A DNA stretch of 64,000 bases from an uncultured bacterium (GCA_900549415.1 URNX01000006.1:34035-98034); one strand, 5' to 3'. Numbered from the stretch's first letter, positions 16,813-25,557 are shown. Program-made: numbers and translations. Notes: generated by a model not told the origin, from the letters alone.

Positions 16813-16887
16813 TGGAGCCAGCTCTCGGATTTGAACCGAGGACCTACGCATTACAAGTGCGTAGCTCTACCCCTGAGCTAAGCTGGC
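16813..16887 (-). tRNA. tRNA-Thr (anticodon TGT)
   Basis: On the minus strand the acceptor stem GCCAGCT pairs with AGCTGGC, then discriminator T and encoded CCA. The D-loop region is TAGCTCAGGGGTAGAGC, the anticodon loop CTTGTAA (anticodon TGT) and the T-arm CTCGGTTCAAATCCGAG. Confidence 0.97.
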
Positions 16888-16907
16888 ATTGAGTCATGAT
16901 GCTTTAT

Positions 16908-16935
16908 AACATATCCCGCTTTCTGAAAAATACAA
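16908..16935 (-). promoter_or_regulatory. Promoter of the tRNA-Thr/tRNA-Leu operon
   Basis: Reading leftward, TTGTAT (16935-16930), 16 bp, TATGTT (16913-16908), about 20 bases upstream of the mature tRNA-Thr 5' end. Confidence 0.65.
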
Positions 16936-17057
16936 GCTCGTTTCTTAAAAAAATCCGATATTTTCCGCAGGACGTTGTCTGACACTTAAAAAAGTTGCAA
17001 AAAAAATTCATTTCAGCACTTTTATTTTTCAATTTTAAGGTTATTATAAGGGGTATA

Positions 17058-17134
17058 AGGAGTCCGGCTCGTCCGGACGTTGATATAGTCGTAACCCAAG
17101 ACCCGAATCCGCAAGCGGACAAAGGGATTTTTTT
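17058..17134 (+). ncRNA. Candidate small RNA or leader ending in a terminator-like hairpin
   Basis: Two -10-like boxes (TATAAG at 17045-17050 and 17054-17059) precede a perfect hairpin (GTCCGG at 17062-17067, CCGGAC at 17073-17078). Then come an unstructured stretch and a second hairpin (CCC plus TCCG, CAAG loop, CGGA plus GGG, 17102-17126) followed by seven T at 17128-17134. This is the form of a 75-nt transcript with an intrinsic terminator, or of an attenuator upstream of fau-rny. No known riboswitch class was recognised. Confidence 0.4.
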
Positions 17135-17135
17135 A

Positions 17136-17395
17136 CGGCAGATAACGGAAAAATGATCATGAGTTCCGTACTCATTCAATAGGCTTGACCCGTCACCACG
17201 CGGTTCGGTCCCGCTGAACGTACTGTCTCGCGCATCGCTCCGTCTCTGCCGGGAGCGAAGGAGCAGAATATGGAAATGTTGAACTTTTCGGCGGCTGGCG
17301 GAATTTACCGTGCCGCCGTCAAGGGCGTTCGGACAAATCCGCCTGGCTCCGCAGCCCGTTCCTCCCGATCCGGATTCTTCAAGAAGGCTCTGCTC
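17136..17395 (+). ncRNA. Structured RNA region, 6S RNA (ssrS) candidate upstream of fau
   Basis: The 509-bp gap between tRNA-Thr and fau has no convincing gene but many paired elements. CGGCAGA (17136-17142) pairs with TCTGCCG (17245-17251), and ACGGA (17145-17149) with TCCGT (17239-17243), enclosing an interior with a hairpin ATGAGT/ACTCAT (17159-17175) and GTTCGG-TCCCG-CTGAAC (17203-17219). The last resembles the apical hairpin of enterobacterial 6S RNA. A second domain is closed by GAGCAGA (17261-17267) with TCTGCTC (17389-17395) and holds a GC-rich hairpin (17289-17295 with 17312-17318). In many bacteria the gene just upstream of the 5-formyl-THF cyclo-ligase is ssrS. Exact ends are unknown; a leader structure is the alternative. 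Confidence 0.4.
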
Positions 17396-17396
17396 A

Positions 17397-18020
17397 ATGG
17401 ATAAAAAATCACTGCGCAGAGAATATTTGAAACTCAGGGCGGATATCCCCCCGGAAAAGCGAAATGCGGCAGATTCCGCAATCGCCCGGAAGGTGGAGGA
17501 GCTGCCGGAATTCCGGAACGCCGCACTCGTCGCAGGATATGTGACGGACGGCACCGAACCCGATGTGCTTCCCATCATCCGTTCCGCTCTGAAAAAAGGT
17601 CGCCGTGCCTGTTTGCCAAAATGGAACGGAAACGAATATATCCTCTCTTTTGTGGATCTGGCGGATCTCGATTCCCTTGCTCCCGGAAAATGGGGGTTGC
17701 TCGAACCGGTTTCCTCCCGTCCCCTGAGCGGATCTATTCCGGCTGAAAACGTGCTGTATCTGGTTCCCGGTGTGGCGTTCGATGACAAGCTCAACCGTCT
17801 CGGACGCGGCGGGGGAATTTATGACAGAATCCTGAAGGAAAGAGGACGCGCTGCGGCACTCGGCGTCTTCTATGAATGTCAGCAGTGCCCTGTGCTGCCG
17901 GTGGAACTCCATGACGTACCGCTTGATCTGGTCGTTACGGAATCCGCTGTCCGGCGCTGTAAAAACGACGCTTCCGCGCAGAAGCCGCAGGCTCCGGCGG
18001 AGGCGGAAACAATGAAATGA
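17397..18020 (+). CDS. fau: 5-formyltetrahydrofolate cyclo-ligase
   Basis: The product has 207 residues and performs the ATP-dependent conversion of 5-formyl-THF to 5,10-methenyl-THF in folate one-carbon metabolism. The start at 17397 (MDKKSLRREYLKLRADI) has AAGAAGG nine bases upstream and fits the family start. Seen motifs: N-terminal 'KKSLRREYLKLRADIPPEKR', 'GWGLLEP'-type segment (GKWGLLEP) and the nucleotide/substrate signature 'PGVAFDDKLNRLGRGGGIYDR'. The family usually has 'RLGYGGGYYDR'; the changes here are conservative. The last 20 residues (Ala/Pro/Glu-rich) are an added tail. It is 13 bases upstream of rny and co-transcribed with it. Confidence 0.92.
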   Translation: MDKKSLRREYLKLRADIPPEKRNAADSAIARKVEELPEFRNAALVAGYVTDGTEPDVLPIIRSALKKGRRACLPKWNGNEYILSFVDLADLDSLAPGKWGLLEPVSSRPLSGSIPAENVLYLVPGVAFDDKLNRLGRGGGIYDRILKERGRAAALGVFYECQQCPVLPVELHDVPLDLVVTESAVRRCKNDASAQKPQAPAEAETMK

Positions 18021-18033
18021 TGAGGAAAATTCA

Positions 18034-19587
18034 ATGACTGCTGTATGGATTATCGCCGCCGCTCTCGCAGGCGGATGCATCATCGGCTACCTTGTTTGCG
18101 TCGCGGTTGCAAAAGCAACCGGGTCGCGCGTGGCGGCTGAAAATGAGAAACTCAAACGCGACGCGCAGAAGGAGGCCGATCAGATCCTCCGCGAAGCCCG
18201 CGTAACCGCAAAGGCGGATGTCGTAAAACTCAAAGAGGCGTTCGAGGATGAGATCCGCGACCGCCGCCGCGAGCAGCTCTCCGCGGAGAAGCGTCTCGCT
18301 CAGAAAGAGGAAAACATCACCCGCAAAGAAGATTCTCTCGACGCCAAGGTTCGCAATCTCGAAAAGAAGGAGCACGATCTCGAAGCCGCGAAGGAGCGTC
18401 TGGCAAACAAGGATGAGGAACTCAAAAAGCTGATTGCCAACCAGGTCACCGAGCTCGAACGGATTTCCGGAATGGATCGTGAGACCGCGAAGGGGCTGAT
18501 TCTCGAAAAACTCAAAGGCGAAGTTGAAAATGAATGCGGAATTCTGATCCGCAACACGCTCGACGAGGCTAAGCAGCGCGCCGAACGCGAATCGCAGAAA
18601 CTGATGATTTCCGCAATCCAGCGTTATGCCGGCGACTGCACCTACGAGCGCACAACCGCCACAATCCCGCTGCCGAACGATGAGATGAAGGGACGCATCA
18701 TCGGCCGTGAAGGCCGCAACATCCGCGCGCTCGAAGCGGCGACCGGAGTCAACATTCTGATCGACGACACCCCCGAGGCTGTCGTTATCTCCTGCTTCGA
18801 TCCGATCCGCAAGGAGACCGCGCGCCGTCTGCTCGAAAAACTGATTTCCGACGGACGTATTCACCCGACCCGCATTGAGGAACTTGTCAAGAAGATCCGC
18901 AAGGAAATCGACGACGAACTCTTTGAATACGGTGAAAAGGCGGTTCTCGACGCTTCCGTTCAGGGCGTGCCGAAGGCGCTTCTGCCGCTGCTCGGACGGC
19001 TCCACTTCCGCTTCAGTTTCTCGCAGAATGTGCTGAAACACTCCATTGAAACAGCCGCGTTCATGGGCGCTATTGCCGCGGAACTCGGACTTGATGAGCA
19101 GAAAGCCCGCCGCATCGGTCTTTTCCACGATATCGGCAAGGCCGTTGACCACGAAGTCGAGGGAACGCACGCCGCAATCGGCGCGGATATCCTCCGCAAA
19201 TACAATGAGGCGAAGGATGTCATCAACGCCGTCGCCGCCCACCACGGTGAAGTCGAGGGAACTTCGGTTTATGCGGCGCTTACGAACGCCTGCGACGCGC
19301 TCAGCGCTTCCCGTCCGGGAGCCCGGAGCGAGACAACCGAACTTTATCTCAAGCGTCTGGAACAGCTGGAGACGATTGCAAACGACTTCCCCGGTGTGGA
19401 ATCGTGCTTCGCGCTTCAGGCCGGACGCGAAATCCGCGTGGTTGTCCAGCCCGAAAAAATCAATGAAAACCAGGCTCAGGTGATGGCGCGCGACATCTGC
19501 GGACGCATCGAAAAAGAGATGAACTATCCCGGTCAGATCAAGGTCACGATCATCCGCGAAACCCGCTCTGTGGAGTACGCGAAATGA
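18034..19587 (+). CDS. rny: Ribonuclease Y
   Basis: The product has 517 residues. It is a membrane-anchored endoribonuclease that starts mRNA turnover. Domain order: N-terminal transmembrane helix (residues 4-28, WIIAAALAGGCIIGYLVCVAV), long coiled coil to about residue 200 rich in Glu/Lys, KH domain with GRIIGREGRNIRALE from residue 220, and HD domain with HSIETAAFMGA and HDIGKAVDHEVEGTH (HD at 365-366), followed by the C-terminal domain. The length and all motifs match the family. The start at 18034 follows TGAGGA. Its stop overlaps the start of the next HD-domain gene. Confidence 0.97.
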   Translation: MTAVWIIAAALAGGCIIGYLVCVAVAKATGSRVAAENEKLKRDAQKEADQILREARVTAKADVVKLKEAFEDEIRDRRREQLSAEKRLAQKEENITRKEDSLDAKVRNLEKKEHDLEAAKERLANKDEELKKLIANQVTELERISGMDRETAKGLILEKLKGEVENECGILIRNTLDEAKQRAERESQKLMISAIQRYAGDCTYERTTATIPLPNDEMKGRIIGREGRNIRALEAATGVNILIDDTPEAVVISCFDPIRKETARRLLEKLISDGRIHPTRIEELVKKIRKEIDDELFEYGEKAVLDASVQGVPKALLPLLGRLHFRFSFSQNVLKHSIETAAFMGAIAAELGLDEQKARRIGLFHDIGKAVDHEVEGTHAAIGADILRKYNEAKDVINAVAAHHGEVEGTSVYAALTNACDALSASRPGARSETTELYLKRLEQLETIANDFPGVESCFALQAGREIRVVVQPEKINENQAQVMARDICGRIEKEMNYPGQIKVTIIRETRSVEYAK

Positions 19588-20369
19588 CCTTTTCCGATTA
19601 TGTGAACCGCTTCAACGCTTATGTGGATACTTTCCGCGCGGCGGACGGTTCACTTGTCGACGCCATGCAGTGCAAACTGGATCACACCTTCGACGTGGTC
19701 CGGTTTGCGGAGCTTATCGAAGAGAGCGGTCAGTTCAATGCGGACGACCGCTTTCTTGCTTCCCTCTGCGCGCTGTTTCATGATGTTGCGCGGTTCGAGC
19801 AGGTGAAGCGTTTCAATACCTACAACGACGCGCTTTCCAAGTTTGACCACGGCTATGAAGGCGTGCGTGTTCTTTTCGCGCAGGATTTTCTCAAGGAACT
19901 TTCCCCGAAGCAGCGGATCATCATTGCCGCGGCGGTTGAATTTCACAACAAAATCGCGATTCCGGAAGGCGTGCTCGACCCGTATGCGCTCAAATTCGCG
20001 CGTCTGACCCGTGATGCGGACAAGCTCGCAATCCTCGATCTTGTTCTGCGTTATTTTTCGGGCGAGCTGGAGATTCATGATGAATCTCTCATCAGTCTCA
20101 GCCAGAACGCCGGGACGGAGGTTTCGCGGGAGATTATCGACGCCGTGCTTGCGGGACGCTCTGCGTCGTACCGCATGATCCGCAACGAAAACGACTTCAA
20201 AACGTGTCTCTTCGGCTGGGTCAACGACATTTATTTCACGGAATCGTGCCGGATTCTGAAGGAACGGAATTTCTACGGAAGACTCCGCGCATTTCTGCCT
20301 GCCGACCCTGTATTCGACGAGATTTTAACCGCGACTGCTCAATGTCTCTCATGCCGCTGCTCGAAGTAA
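19584..20369 (+). CDS. HD-domain phosphohydrolase
   Basis: The product has 261 residues, and the ATG overlaps the rny stop (ATGA). It is a soluble, helical HD-superfamily protein: 'KLDHTFDVVRFAELIEESG' supplies the first His, 'LASLCALFHDVARFEQ' the HD pair, and 'RLTRDADKLAILDLVLRYF' a distal Asp, the usual metal-binding set (H..HD..D). The 'NDIYFTESCRILKERNFY' tail matches proteins annotated simply as HD-domain hydrolases. The substrate is unknown; nucleotides are likely for the fold. Translational coupling to RNase Y suggests an RNA- or nucleotide-related job, which is inference. Confidence 0.85.
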   Translation: MTFSDYVNRFNAYVDTFRAADGSLVDAMQCKLDHTFDVVRFAELIEESGQFNADDRFLASLCALFHDVARFEQVKRFNTYNDALSKFDHGYEGVRVLFAQDFLKELSPKQRIIIAAAVEFHNKIAIPEGVLDPYALKFARLTRDADKLAILDLVLRYFSGELEIHDESLISLSQNAGTEVSREIIDAVLAGRSASYRMIRNENDFKTCLFGWVNDIYFTESCRILKERNFYGRLRAFLPADPVFDEILTATAQCLSCRCSK

Positions 20370-21325
20370 CAGATTTGAGGAAATATTATCCCGTTCCGCC
20401 CGAACATCTGTTCGGAAAGGCTCGGTCCGTCAAAGCTGTGGACGGCGTTTCGTTTCAGCTGGAACGCGGTGAAACGCTTGGTCTTGTCGGCGAATCCGGC
20501 TGCGGGAAAAGCACGCTCGGACGCGCTCTCGTGCGGCTCGAAGACCCGACTTCCGGTTCGGTTTTACTGAACGGAACCGATCTCTGTGCGCTCCGCGGAG
20601 AGAAGCTGCGGAAGATGCGCGGACGTTTTCAGATGATTTTTCAGGATCCTTACGGTTCTCTCAACCCGCGCATGACGATCGGTGCGGCGCTCGATGAACC
20701 GCTGCGTCTGCACACAAAACAGAATGCGGAGGAGCGCGCGGAATCGGTTGCGCATCTCATGCGGATGGTGGGGCTGAACCCGGAACTTGCGGGACGGCAT
20801 CCTCATCAGTTCAGCGGCGGACAGCGCCAGCGTATCGGAATCGCGCGCGCGCTGGCAGTGAATCCGGAATTCATTGTTGCGGATGAACCTGTTTCCGCGC
20901 TTGACGTCAGCGTTCAGGCGCAGATTGTGAATCTGCTTCAGGAACTTCAGGAAAAGACAAAATTCGCCATGCTGTTTATTGCGCATGACCTCGCGGTGGT
21001 GGAGCACATCAGCGCGAGAATCATGGTGATGTATCTCGGAAAAGTCGTGGAATCCGCGCCCGCGCGGGAGCTTTGCGCGAATCCGGGACATCCCTATACG
21101 CAGGCTCTGCTTTCCGCAGTTCCGACGCTCGACCCGAACCGGAAAAAACGTATCATTCTGACCGGAGACGTTCCCTCTCCGCTGAATCCGCCGCACGGCT
21201 GCCGCTTTCATCCGCGCTGTCCGTTCGCGCGTCCGGTCTGTGCGGAAAAAGAACCGGAACTGACCGCTTCCGCATCGAATCCTGCGCACTTCTGTGCCTG
21301 CCATTTTGCATTTGGGAAACAGTGA
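20342..21325 (+). CDS. Oligopeptide/dipeptide ABC transporter ATP-binding protein (OppF/DppF type)
   Basis: The product has 327 residues. The start at 20342 overlaps the preceding gene by 28 bases; a second ATG lies at 20351. It is a complete ABC ATPase: Walker A GESGCGKSTLGRALV, Q-loop 'FQMIFQDPYGSLNPRMTI', signature FSGGQRQRIGIARAL, Walker B 'EFIVADEPVSALDVSVQAQ' and the switch His in 'FIAHDLAVVEHIS'. The oligopeptide-family C-terminal extension follows ('GHPYTQALLSAVPTLDP' and the Cys-containing 'GCRFHPRCPFARPVC', which resembles the iron-sulfur-type cysteine motif of this family). No permease or binding protein is encoded nearby, so it must serve a transporter located elsewhere. Confidence 0.93.
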   Translation: MSLMPLLEVTDLRKYYPVPPEHLFGKARSVKAVDGVSFQLERGETLGLVGESGCGKSTLGRALVRLEDPTSGSVLLNGTDLCALRGEKLRKMRGRFQMIFQDPYGSLNPRMTIGAALDEPLRLHTKQNAEERAESVAHLMRMVGLNPELAGRHPHQFSGGQRQRIGIARALAVNPEFIVADEPVSALDVSVQAQIVNLLQELQEKTKFAMLFIAHDLAVVEHISARIMVMYLGKVVESAPARELCANPGHPYTQALLSAVPTLDPNRKKRIILTGDVPSPLNPPHGCRFHPRCPFARPVCAEKEPELTASASNPAHFCACHFAFGKQ

Positions 21326-22434
21326 AAAACGCGCTTTTCATCTTCTGGCTTGCAATGCTTTCCGTTTGTGCGGACGATTTTTACATTTGGCAGCGGGACT
21401 GGAACGACCGTGTCCGCGAGGCGGTCCGCACCGAACGCGCGGCGGAGCAGTTCTATTTTCTTGAGGGCGAACTGACGGCAGCGCGTTTTCCGCACGGGTT
21501 TGCGGAAAAAAAACTGACGCGCGGCATGATCCCCGTTTACCGCATTCACACAAGCGCCCTGCGTTTTTCTTCTGAGGAGATTGCGGGAAAAATTTTTGAT
21601 GCGCGCTTCCCCGAAATCCAGCTTGATCTGGATTGTCCGGAACGGATATTCGCGCGTTACACGGAGCTCGTCCGTGCGCTGAAAGCGAAGGGCGTGAAAC
21701 GCATTTCCGCGACCGTCCTTCCGGTTCATCTGAAACTGAAAGAGTTTCCGGAATTTGCGAAAAACGTTGATTTTTATGTGCTGCAGATGCACGGGCTGGA
21801 CTTTCGCAAAGGTGCGGCGCTGATGCGGATGTCCACGGTTGCGGAATCGCTGGAGCGGGCGGAGAAACTGAATCTGCCTTACAAAGTTGCCCTGCCGTGC
21901 TATGCGTACGAGCTGTTTTTCCGCGATGGACGCCTTGTTTCGCTGAATGCTGAGCAGGGCAGGGCGCATCGCGGCGGGAAGCGTACCGTGCTTTCTGCGG
22001 AACCGGAGGAACTTGCGGAGTGCGTGCGGAAAATCCGGAAGCTGAACCGCGGAATCATCTGGTTCCGGCTTCCGGTGCGCGGTGACAGGCTCTGTCTGGA
22101 TCGTCCGTCGCTTCAGAAAATCATGGATGGGGAAAAAATCGAAAAAAAAATAGAATTCCGCTGGAAAAAATCAAAAAACGGACTACAGATACTCTATGTG
22201 AAGAACATCGCCATGCTTGGCGCGGAGCGTGTCGCTCTGCGTTTTTCCCGCGGGAATTTTCTGGCGGATGATTACGGTTTTTTCGGCGGATTTCAGCCGG
22301 AGGCCGGTCATGCCTTCGGACTTTTCCCGGAGAGCCTGACGGGACCTGCGCCGCTGCCGGGCGAAGAATCCGCCGCGATGTGGCTTCGTTCAAACGATGA
22401 ACCGCCAAAATTGAAAGTTGAATTTCCGGAATGA
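21322..22434 (+). CDS. Secreted DUF3142-like protein
   Basis: The product has 370 residues. The likely start is GTG at 21322, overlapping the ABC ATPase stop; it yields a signal peptide (KNALFIFWLAMLSVCA) directly followed by 'DDFYIWQRDWNDRV'. The mature part fits DUF3142: 'FYIWQRDW' near the start, 'IQLDLDCPERIFARYTELV', 'VKRISATVLPVHLKL' and 'FYVLQMHGLD', i.e. a TIM-barrel-like glycosidase fold of unknown activity. The C-terminal part is strand-rich. It overlaps the next gene by four bases (ATGA). In several phyla a DUF3142 gene is followed by a TPR-rich 'CGPFFP' protein, as here, so they probably act together at the cell envelope. Confidence 0.7.
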   Translation: MKNALFIFWLAMLSVCADDFYIWQRDWNDRVREAVRTERAAEQFYFLEGELTAARFPHGFAEKKLTRGMIPVYRIHTSALRFSSEEIAGKIFDARFPEIQLDLDCPERIFARYTELVRALKAKGVKRISATVLPVHLKLKEFPEFAKNVDFYVLQMHGLDFRKGAALMRMSTVAESLERAEKLNLPYKVALPCYAYELFFRDGRLVSLNAEQGRAHRGGKRTVLSAEPEELAECVRKIRKLNRGIIWFRLPVRGDRLCLDRPSLQKIMDGEKIEKKIEFRWKKSKNGLQILYVKNIAMLGAERVALRFSRGNFLADDYGFFGGFQPEAGHAFGLFPESLTGPAPLPGEESAAMWLRSNDEPPKLKVEFPE

Positions 22435-24458
22435 AAGTTCTGATTTTTATTTTTTCCCTGCTTGCACCCGCGCTTTTTGCCTGCGGTCCTTTTTTCCCGA
22501 ACACGTGGTTTTTTAATAATTTTGAGAATTTGGACGGAGGGTATCTTTATGCGAATTTTGCAAAAGAACTCGAACTGATGCGTCTGGAGGCGAAAGCGGA
22601 ATGGGATAAGCCGGAATCGCGTCTGCATTCACTCTCCCGTCTCGCTCCGCCGCGTCCGAAACGCTCCATGCGCGATGCGGAGAAAATGGATTTCCTGCGT
22701 CTGGTTCCCGGCGGCAATGCGGAGGCATATCTGAAACTGGCGTTTGACGAGGCGCGCGCGGGCAAGGCTCCGGATTGGAGCGCTGTTCCGGATCTGCCGG
22801 AACAGCTGCGTCTTTTCCTGCGCGGCTGGGAGATTGTGCGTTCGAGCGATCCGGAAAAAACTGTCGCCGCACCGGAGGAGTGGTTGAAGCTCGCCAATGA
22901 TCCGCAGAATGCGCCCGACCGCACGGTATGGGCGTGCTACATGCTCGGCAACCTCGCGGCGTCGCAGGGCGATGAAGCAGGACGCCGCAAGTGGCATGAA
23001 CTTTGCCGCAAACGTGTCAGGGAGGGGTATTCCGATTCTGCCGGACTCGGTTTTGCAACGCTGAAGCAGGAGCTGCGCGGACGCAAAAAGGATGGGCGTG
23101 TTCTTGCTGCCCTCTACCGCTATTATCTTGAACCGGACATTCGGAACCTGGAGGAGCTTTATTATGTTGTCAAGCAGGAAATCGCGGCGTATGAAGCGTG
23201 GGTTGAGATTCCGGAACTGCGGGAGCTTTACGCCGCATTCTGGATGACTTCCGCCGGATATTATGTCAAGCCGGAATTTCTGGACAGGGTGGAGAAAAAG
23301 AACATCAAGCTCACGAACTCCGCCCGCATGGCCTGTCTCGCGTGGCAGGCCGGAAAACCGGAGCTGTGCGAACGCTGGCTGAAACAGATCAAAAAAGAGG
23401 ATGTTTTGAGCGACTGGCTTTATGCCAATCTTGCGCGTGCGAGGGGCGACCGCGACGCCGAACTCCGCTATCTGCGCAGCTGGATGAAGCGGATTGACGA
23501 ATCCGGCGTCCGTTTTGTTTCGACGAACCCGGCGGAGGAAGGGGCGATGCTCGGTTTCGAGTCCCATTTCGAACAGCCGCCGCAGGAGACCGGACGCGCC
23601 TTTTCCGCGGAACGGAAGAGCGTGATGCTGCGGATCGGCGGAATTCAAGTGGAAAAAGGCGACCTGGAACAGGCGCTTTTCTGCTTTCTCAAGGCGAACA
23701 GCACACTCGACGCCGCGCAGATCGCGGAACACATGATGACGACGGAGGATTTGCTGCGCTATGTTTCCGCGTTTTCCGCAACGCGCTTCCGGACGCTGAA
23801 GCCGGAGCAGTTCAAGGTTCTGGAAGACATCGTGTCGCGCCGTCTGATCCGCGAGGGACGCTTTGAGGATGCTCTCGCCATTCTGCGTCCGACATCGCTC
23901 CGGGCGTCGCTGCTGCGTCTCTACATGAGCGAACTTGGCGAATCGCTTGATCCGTCGCTTTCATCCGATCTGCGGAGTCTGCATCTGTACAATGCCGCGC
24001 GTGTGATGTACTGGAAGGGAATGGAGCTGCAGGGATCGGTGACCGCGCCCGATTTCGCATTTTTTGGCGGCAATTACATGACCGATCCGAACCATCGTTT
24101 TCTTTACCGCGACCAGGCTCTGGAGATGATTTGGCAGGCGTCGCGTCTTGCTCAGGACAAGGGGCTGAAAGCGCTGATTCTTTATTCAGGCGGCGTTTAT
24201 TCGGTGCGTGCGTACCCTCATGGCGATCAGAAAACCGCCGACCTTTTCTACAAGCGTCTTGTGCGGGAATGCCGCTTTCTTCCGCTTGCCGTTTACTGCG
24301 ATAAAAAACGGTGGTTCGACCCCGGACATGTTGAGCTTCCGGCAATTTACACGATCGCTCCGGTGGAATCGTTGAGCGAAGTGCACAAGATGCTCCGCTC
24401 CTCCGTTTCGCACGACCAGGTCCCGACGATGCCGCGGGCGTTGATGGACCCGCGCTGA
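22431..24458 (+). CDS. Large TPR-like lipoprotein
   Basis: The product has 675 residues. The start overlaps the preceding stop. The N-terminus is a lipoprotein signal (MKVLIFIFSLLAPALFAC, lipobox LFAC), followed by GPFFPNTWF, a motif seen after the lipidated cysteine in related proteins of this kind. The rest is almost wholly helical with degenerate tandem helix pairs ('RTVWACYMLGNLAASQGDEAG', 'GDLEQALFCFLKANSTLDAAQ', 'REGRFEDALAILRP'), i.e. TPR/Sel1-like repeats. There are no catalytic motifs. It is the last gene of the fau-rny run and probably forms a partner pair with the DUF3142-like protein. No clear terminator is visible before the convergent GH130 gene. Confidence 0.7.
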   Translation: MKVLIFIFSLLAPALFACGPFFPNTWFFNNFENLDGGYLYANFAKELELMRLEAKAEWDKPESRLHSLSRLAPPRPKRSMRDAEKMDFLRLVPGGNAEAYLKLAFDEARAGKAPDWSAVPDLPEQLRLFLRGWEIVRSSDPEKTVAAPEEWLKLANDPQNAPDRTVWACYMLGNLAASQGDEAGRRKWHELCRKRVREGYSDSAGLGFATLKQELRGRKKDGRVLAALYRYYLEPDIRNLEELYYVVKQEIAAYEAWVEIPELRELYAAFWMTSAGYYVKPEFLDRVEKKNIKLTNSARMACLAWQAGKPELCERWLKQIKKEDVLSDWLYANLARARGDRDAELRYLRSWMKRIDESGVRFVSTNPAEEGAMLGFESHFEQPPQETGRAFSAERKSVMLRIGGIQVEKGDLEQALFCFLKANSTLDAAQIAEHMMTTEDLLRYVSAFSATRFRTLKPEQFKVLEDIVSRRLIREGRFEDALAILRPTSLRASLLRLYMSELGESLDPSLSSDLRSLHLYNAARVMYWKGMELQGSVTAPDFAFFGGNYMTDPNHRFLYRDQALEMIWQASRLAQDKGLKALILYSGGVYSVRAYPHGDQKTADLFYKRLVRECRFLPLAVYCDKKRWFDPGHVELPAIYTIAPVESLSEVHKMLRSSVSHDQVPTMPRALMDPR

Positions 24459-24506
24459 AGCGTGGATCCGCAATCAGAAATCCTGCTTTTCAGGCTCCGT
24501 TCCGCA

Positions 24507-25484
24507 TCAGACCGGTTCGCAGAAGCCGAGCAGATCGTCGACGTTCGCTGTAGCGAGACATTCGACCGTATCGGCGGCGCCATAATAGATTTTGACTTCT
24601 CCGGAGTCCTCGAGAATCATTCCGCCGGGGAATATGACTTCGCCGCGGAACCCTTTGCACTCATATTCCGCTTCCGGGGCGATGAGCGGAGTGCGTCCCA
24701 TGCCGATGACCTTCGAGGGATCGTTCAGATCCAGAAGCATGAGCCCTGCATAATAGACCTTGTGCCAGTTGCTGTGCCAGGCGGGAAGTTCACGTTCCAC
24801 GAATTTGACGCCGTGGAATGTCGTGAGCCATCCGCGCGGTGTTTTGACCGGAGGTGCGGCGGGGCCGATCTTGGCGTTCGCGAACGGAACGCGCTCGCCG
24901 CCGAGAACCAGTTTTGTGTTGCCCCAGTAGCAGAGGTCGGGGGAATCGGAACTCCAGATATCGAATTTTTCTCCGGCTCCGCGGCTGTAAATCGGGAAGG
25001 GACGCTCCAGACGGAAGTATTTCCCGTTGATTTTTTCGGGGAAAATGACCATGTTGCGGTTGTCGGGCGCGGAAAGAGATTTGATTTCAAAGTGTTCAAA
25101 ATCATCCGTTGTTGCAACGCCGCCGCGCAGACCGTGCCGGGTATCGACCGCAAAGCACATGACGACTTGGCCGTCGACGACCGTGAGGCGCGGATCGTAT
25201 GCGCGGATGATTTCATCGTCCGCAAGCTGGAAGACTGGCTTTGGACCGGGCGTCCAGTGAATGCCGTCGTCACTGAGAGCAATTCCGATATTGGTCTTGA
25301 CCGGATGCTCTTTGATGCGGAACTCCTCTTCGTCGAGTCCGTAGTCGTTGCGGAAACACATGACGTACTTGCCCTGATACTTGCAGATTCCAGCGTTGAA
25401 AATCAGCACTGCCTTGTAGGGAATATCCTTTGCCGAGAGAATGGGATTCCCTTCATACCGTTTCAAAAAATCCGGTGTGACCAT
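24507..25484 (-). CDS. Glycoside hydrolase family 130 phosphorylase
   Basis: The product has 325 residues. The start at 25484 has AAAGGAG at the right distance; an upstream in-frame ATG is less well placed. GH130 enzymes are beta-mannoside phosphorylases with a five-bladed propeller. Seen: 'RYEGNPILSAKDIPYKAVLIFNAG', 'MCFRNDYG', 'IGIALSDDGIHW', 'AYDPRLTVVDGQ' (the family's catalytic Asp lies in this D-P-R segment), 'PDNRNMVIFPEKINGKYFRLERP' and 'YYGAADTVECLATA' near the end. There is no signal peptide, so it acts in the cytoplasm on imported mannosides. It is divergent from a LacI-family regulator that probably controls it. The exact substrate cannot be read from sequence. Confidence 0.92.
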   Translation of the reverse strand: MVTPDFLKRYEGNPILSAKDIPYKAVLIFNAGICKYQGKYVMCFRNDYGLDEEEFRIKEHPVKTNIGIALSDDGIHWTPGPKPVFQLADDEIIRAYDPRLTVVDGQVVMCFAVDTRHGLRGGVATTDDFEHFEIKSLSAPDNRNMVIFPEKINGKYFRLERPFPIYSRGAGEKFDIWSSDSPDLCYWGNTKLVLGGERVPFANAKIGPAAPPVKTPRGWLTTFHGVKFVERELPAWHSNWHKVYYAGLMLLDLNDPSKVIGMGRTPLIAPEAEYECKGFRGEVIFPGGMILEDSGEVKIYYGAADTVECLATANVDDLLGFCEPV

Positions 25485-25517
25485 GTTATGCTCCTTTTGC
25501 TGAATAATGGTTCTTTC

Positions 25518-25545
25518 ATCATACTTCATTTTTCAGGAAAAGCAA
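25518..25545 (-). promoter_or_regulatory. GH130 promoter
   Basis: Reading leftward, TTGCTT (25545-25540), 16 bp, TATGAT (25523-25518), 34 bases upstream of the GH130 start codon. Confidence 0.6.
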
Positions 25546-25557
25546 CGTTTTTAAGGT

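Noticed and set aside
16589..16892. Short frames on both strands over the tRNA genes
   Set aside because: They translate tRNA-Leu and tRNA-Thr sequence; such peptides (for example MADALDSKSGAG) are well-known false annotations.
17058..17395. Considered as RNase P RNA, tmRNA or SRP RNA
   Set aside because: The conserved cores (GAGGAAAGUCC for RNase P, tRNA-like ends for tmRNA, GGUCAGGUCCGGAAGGAAGCAGCC-type loop in SRP RNA) are all absent.
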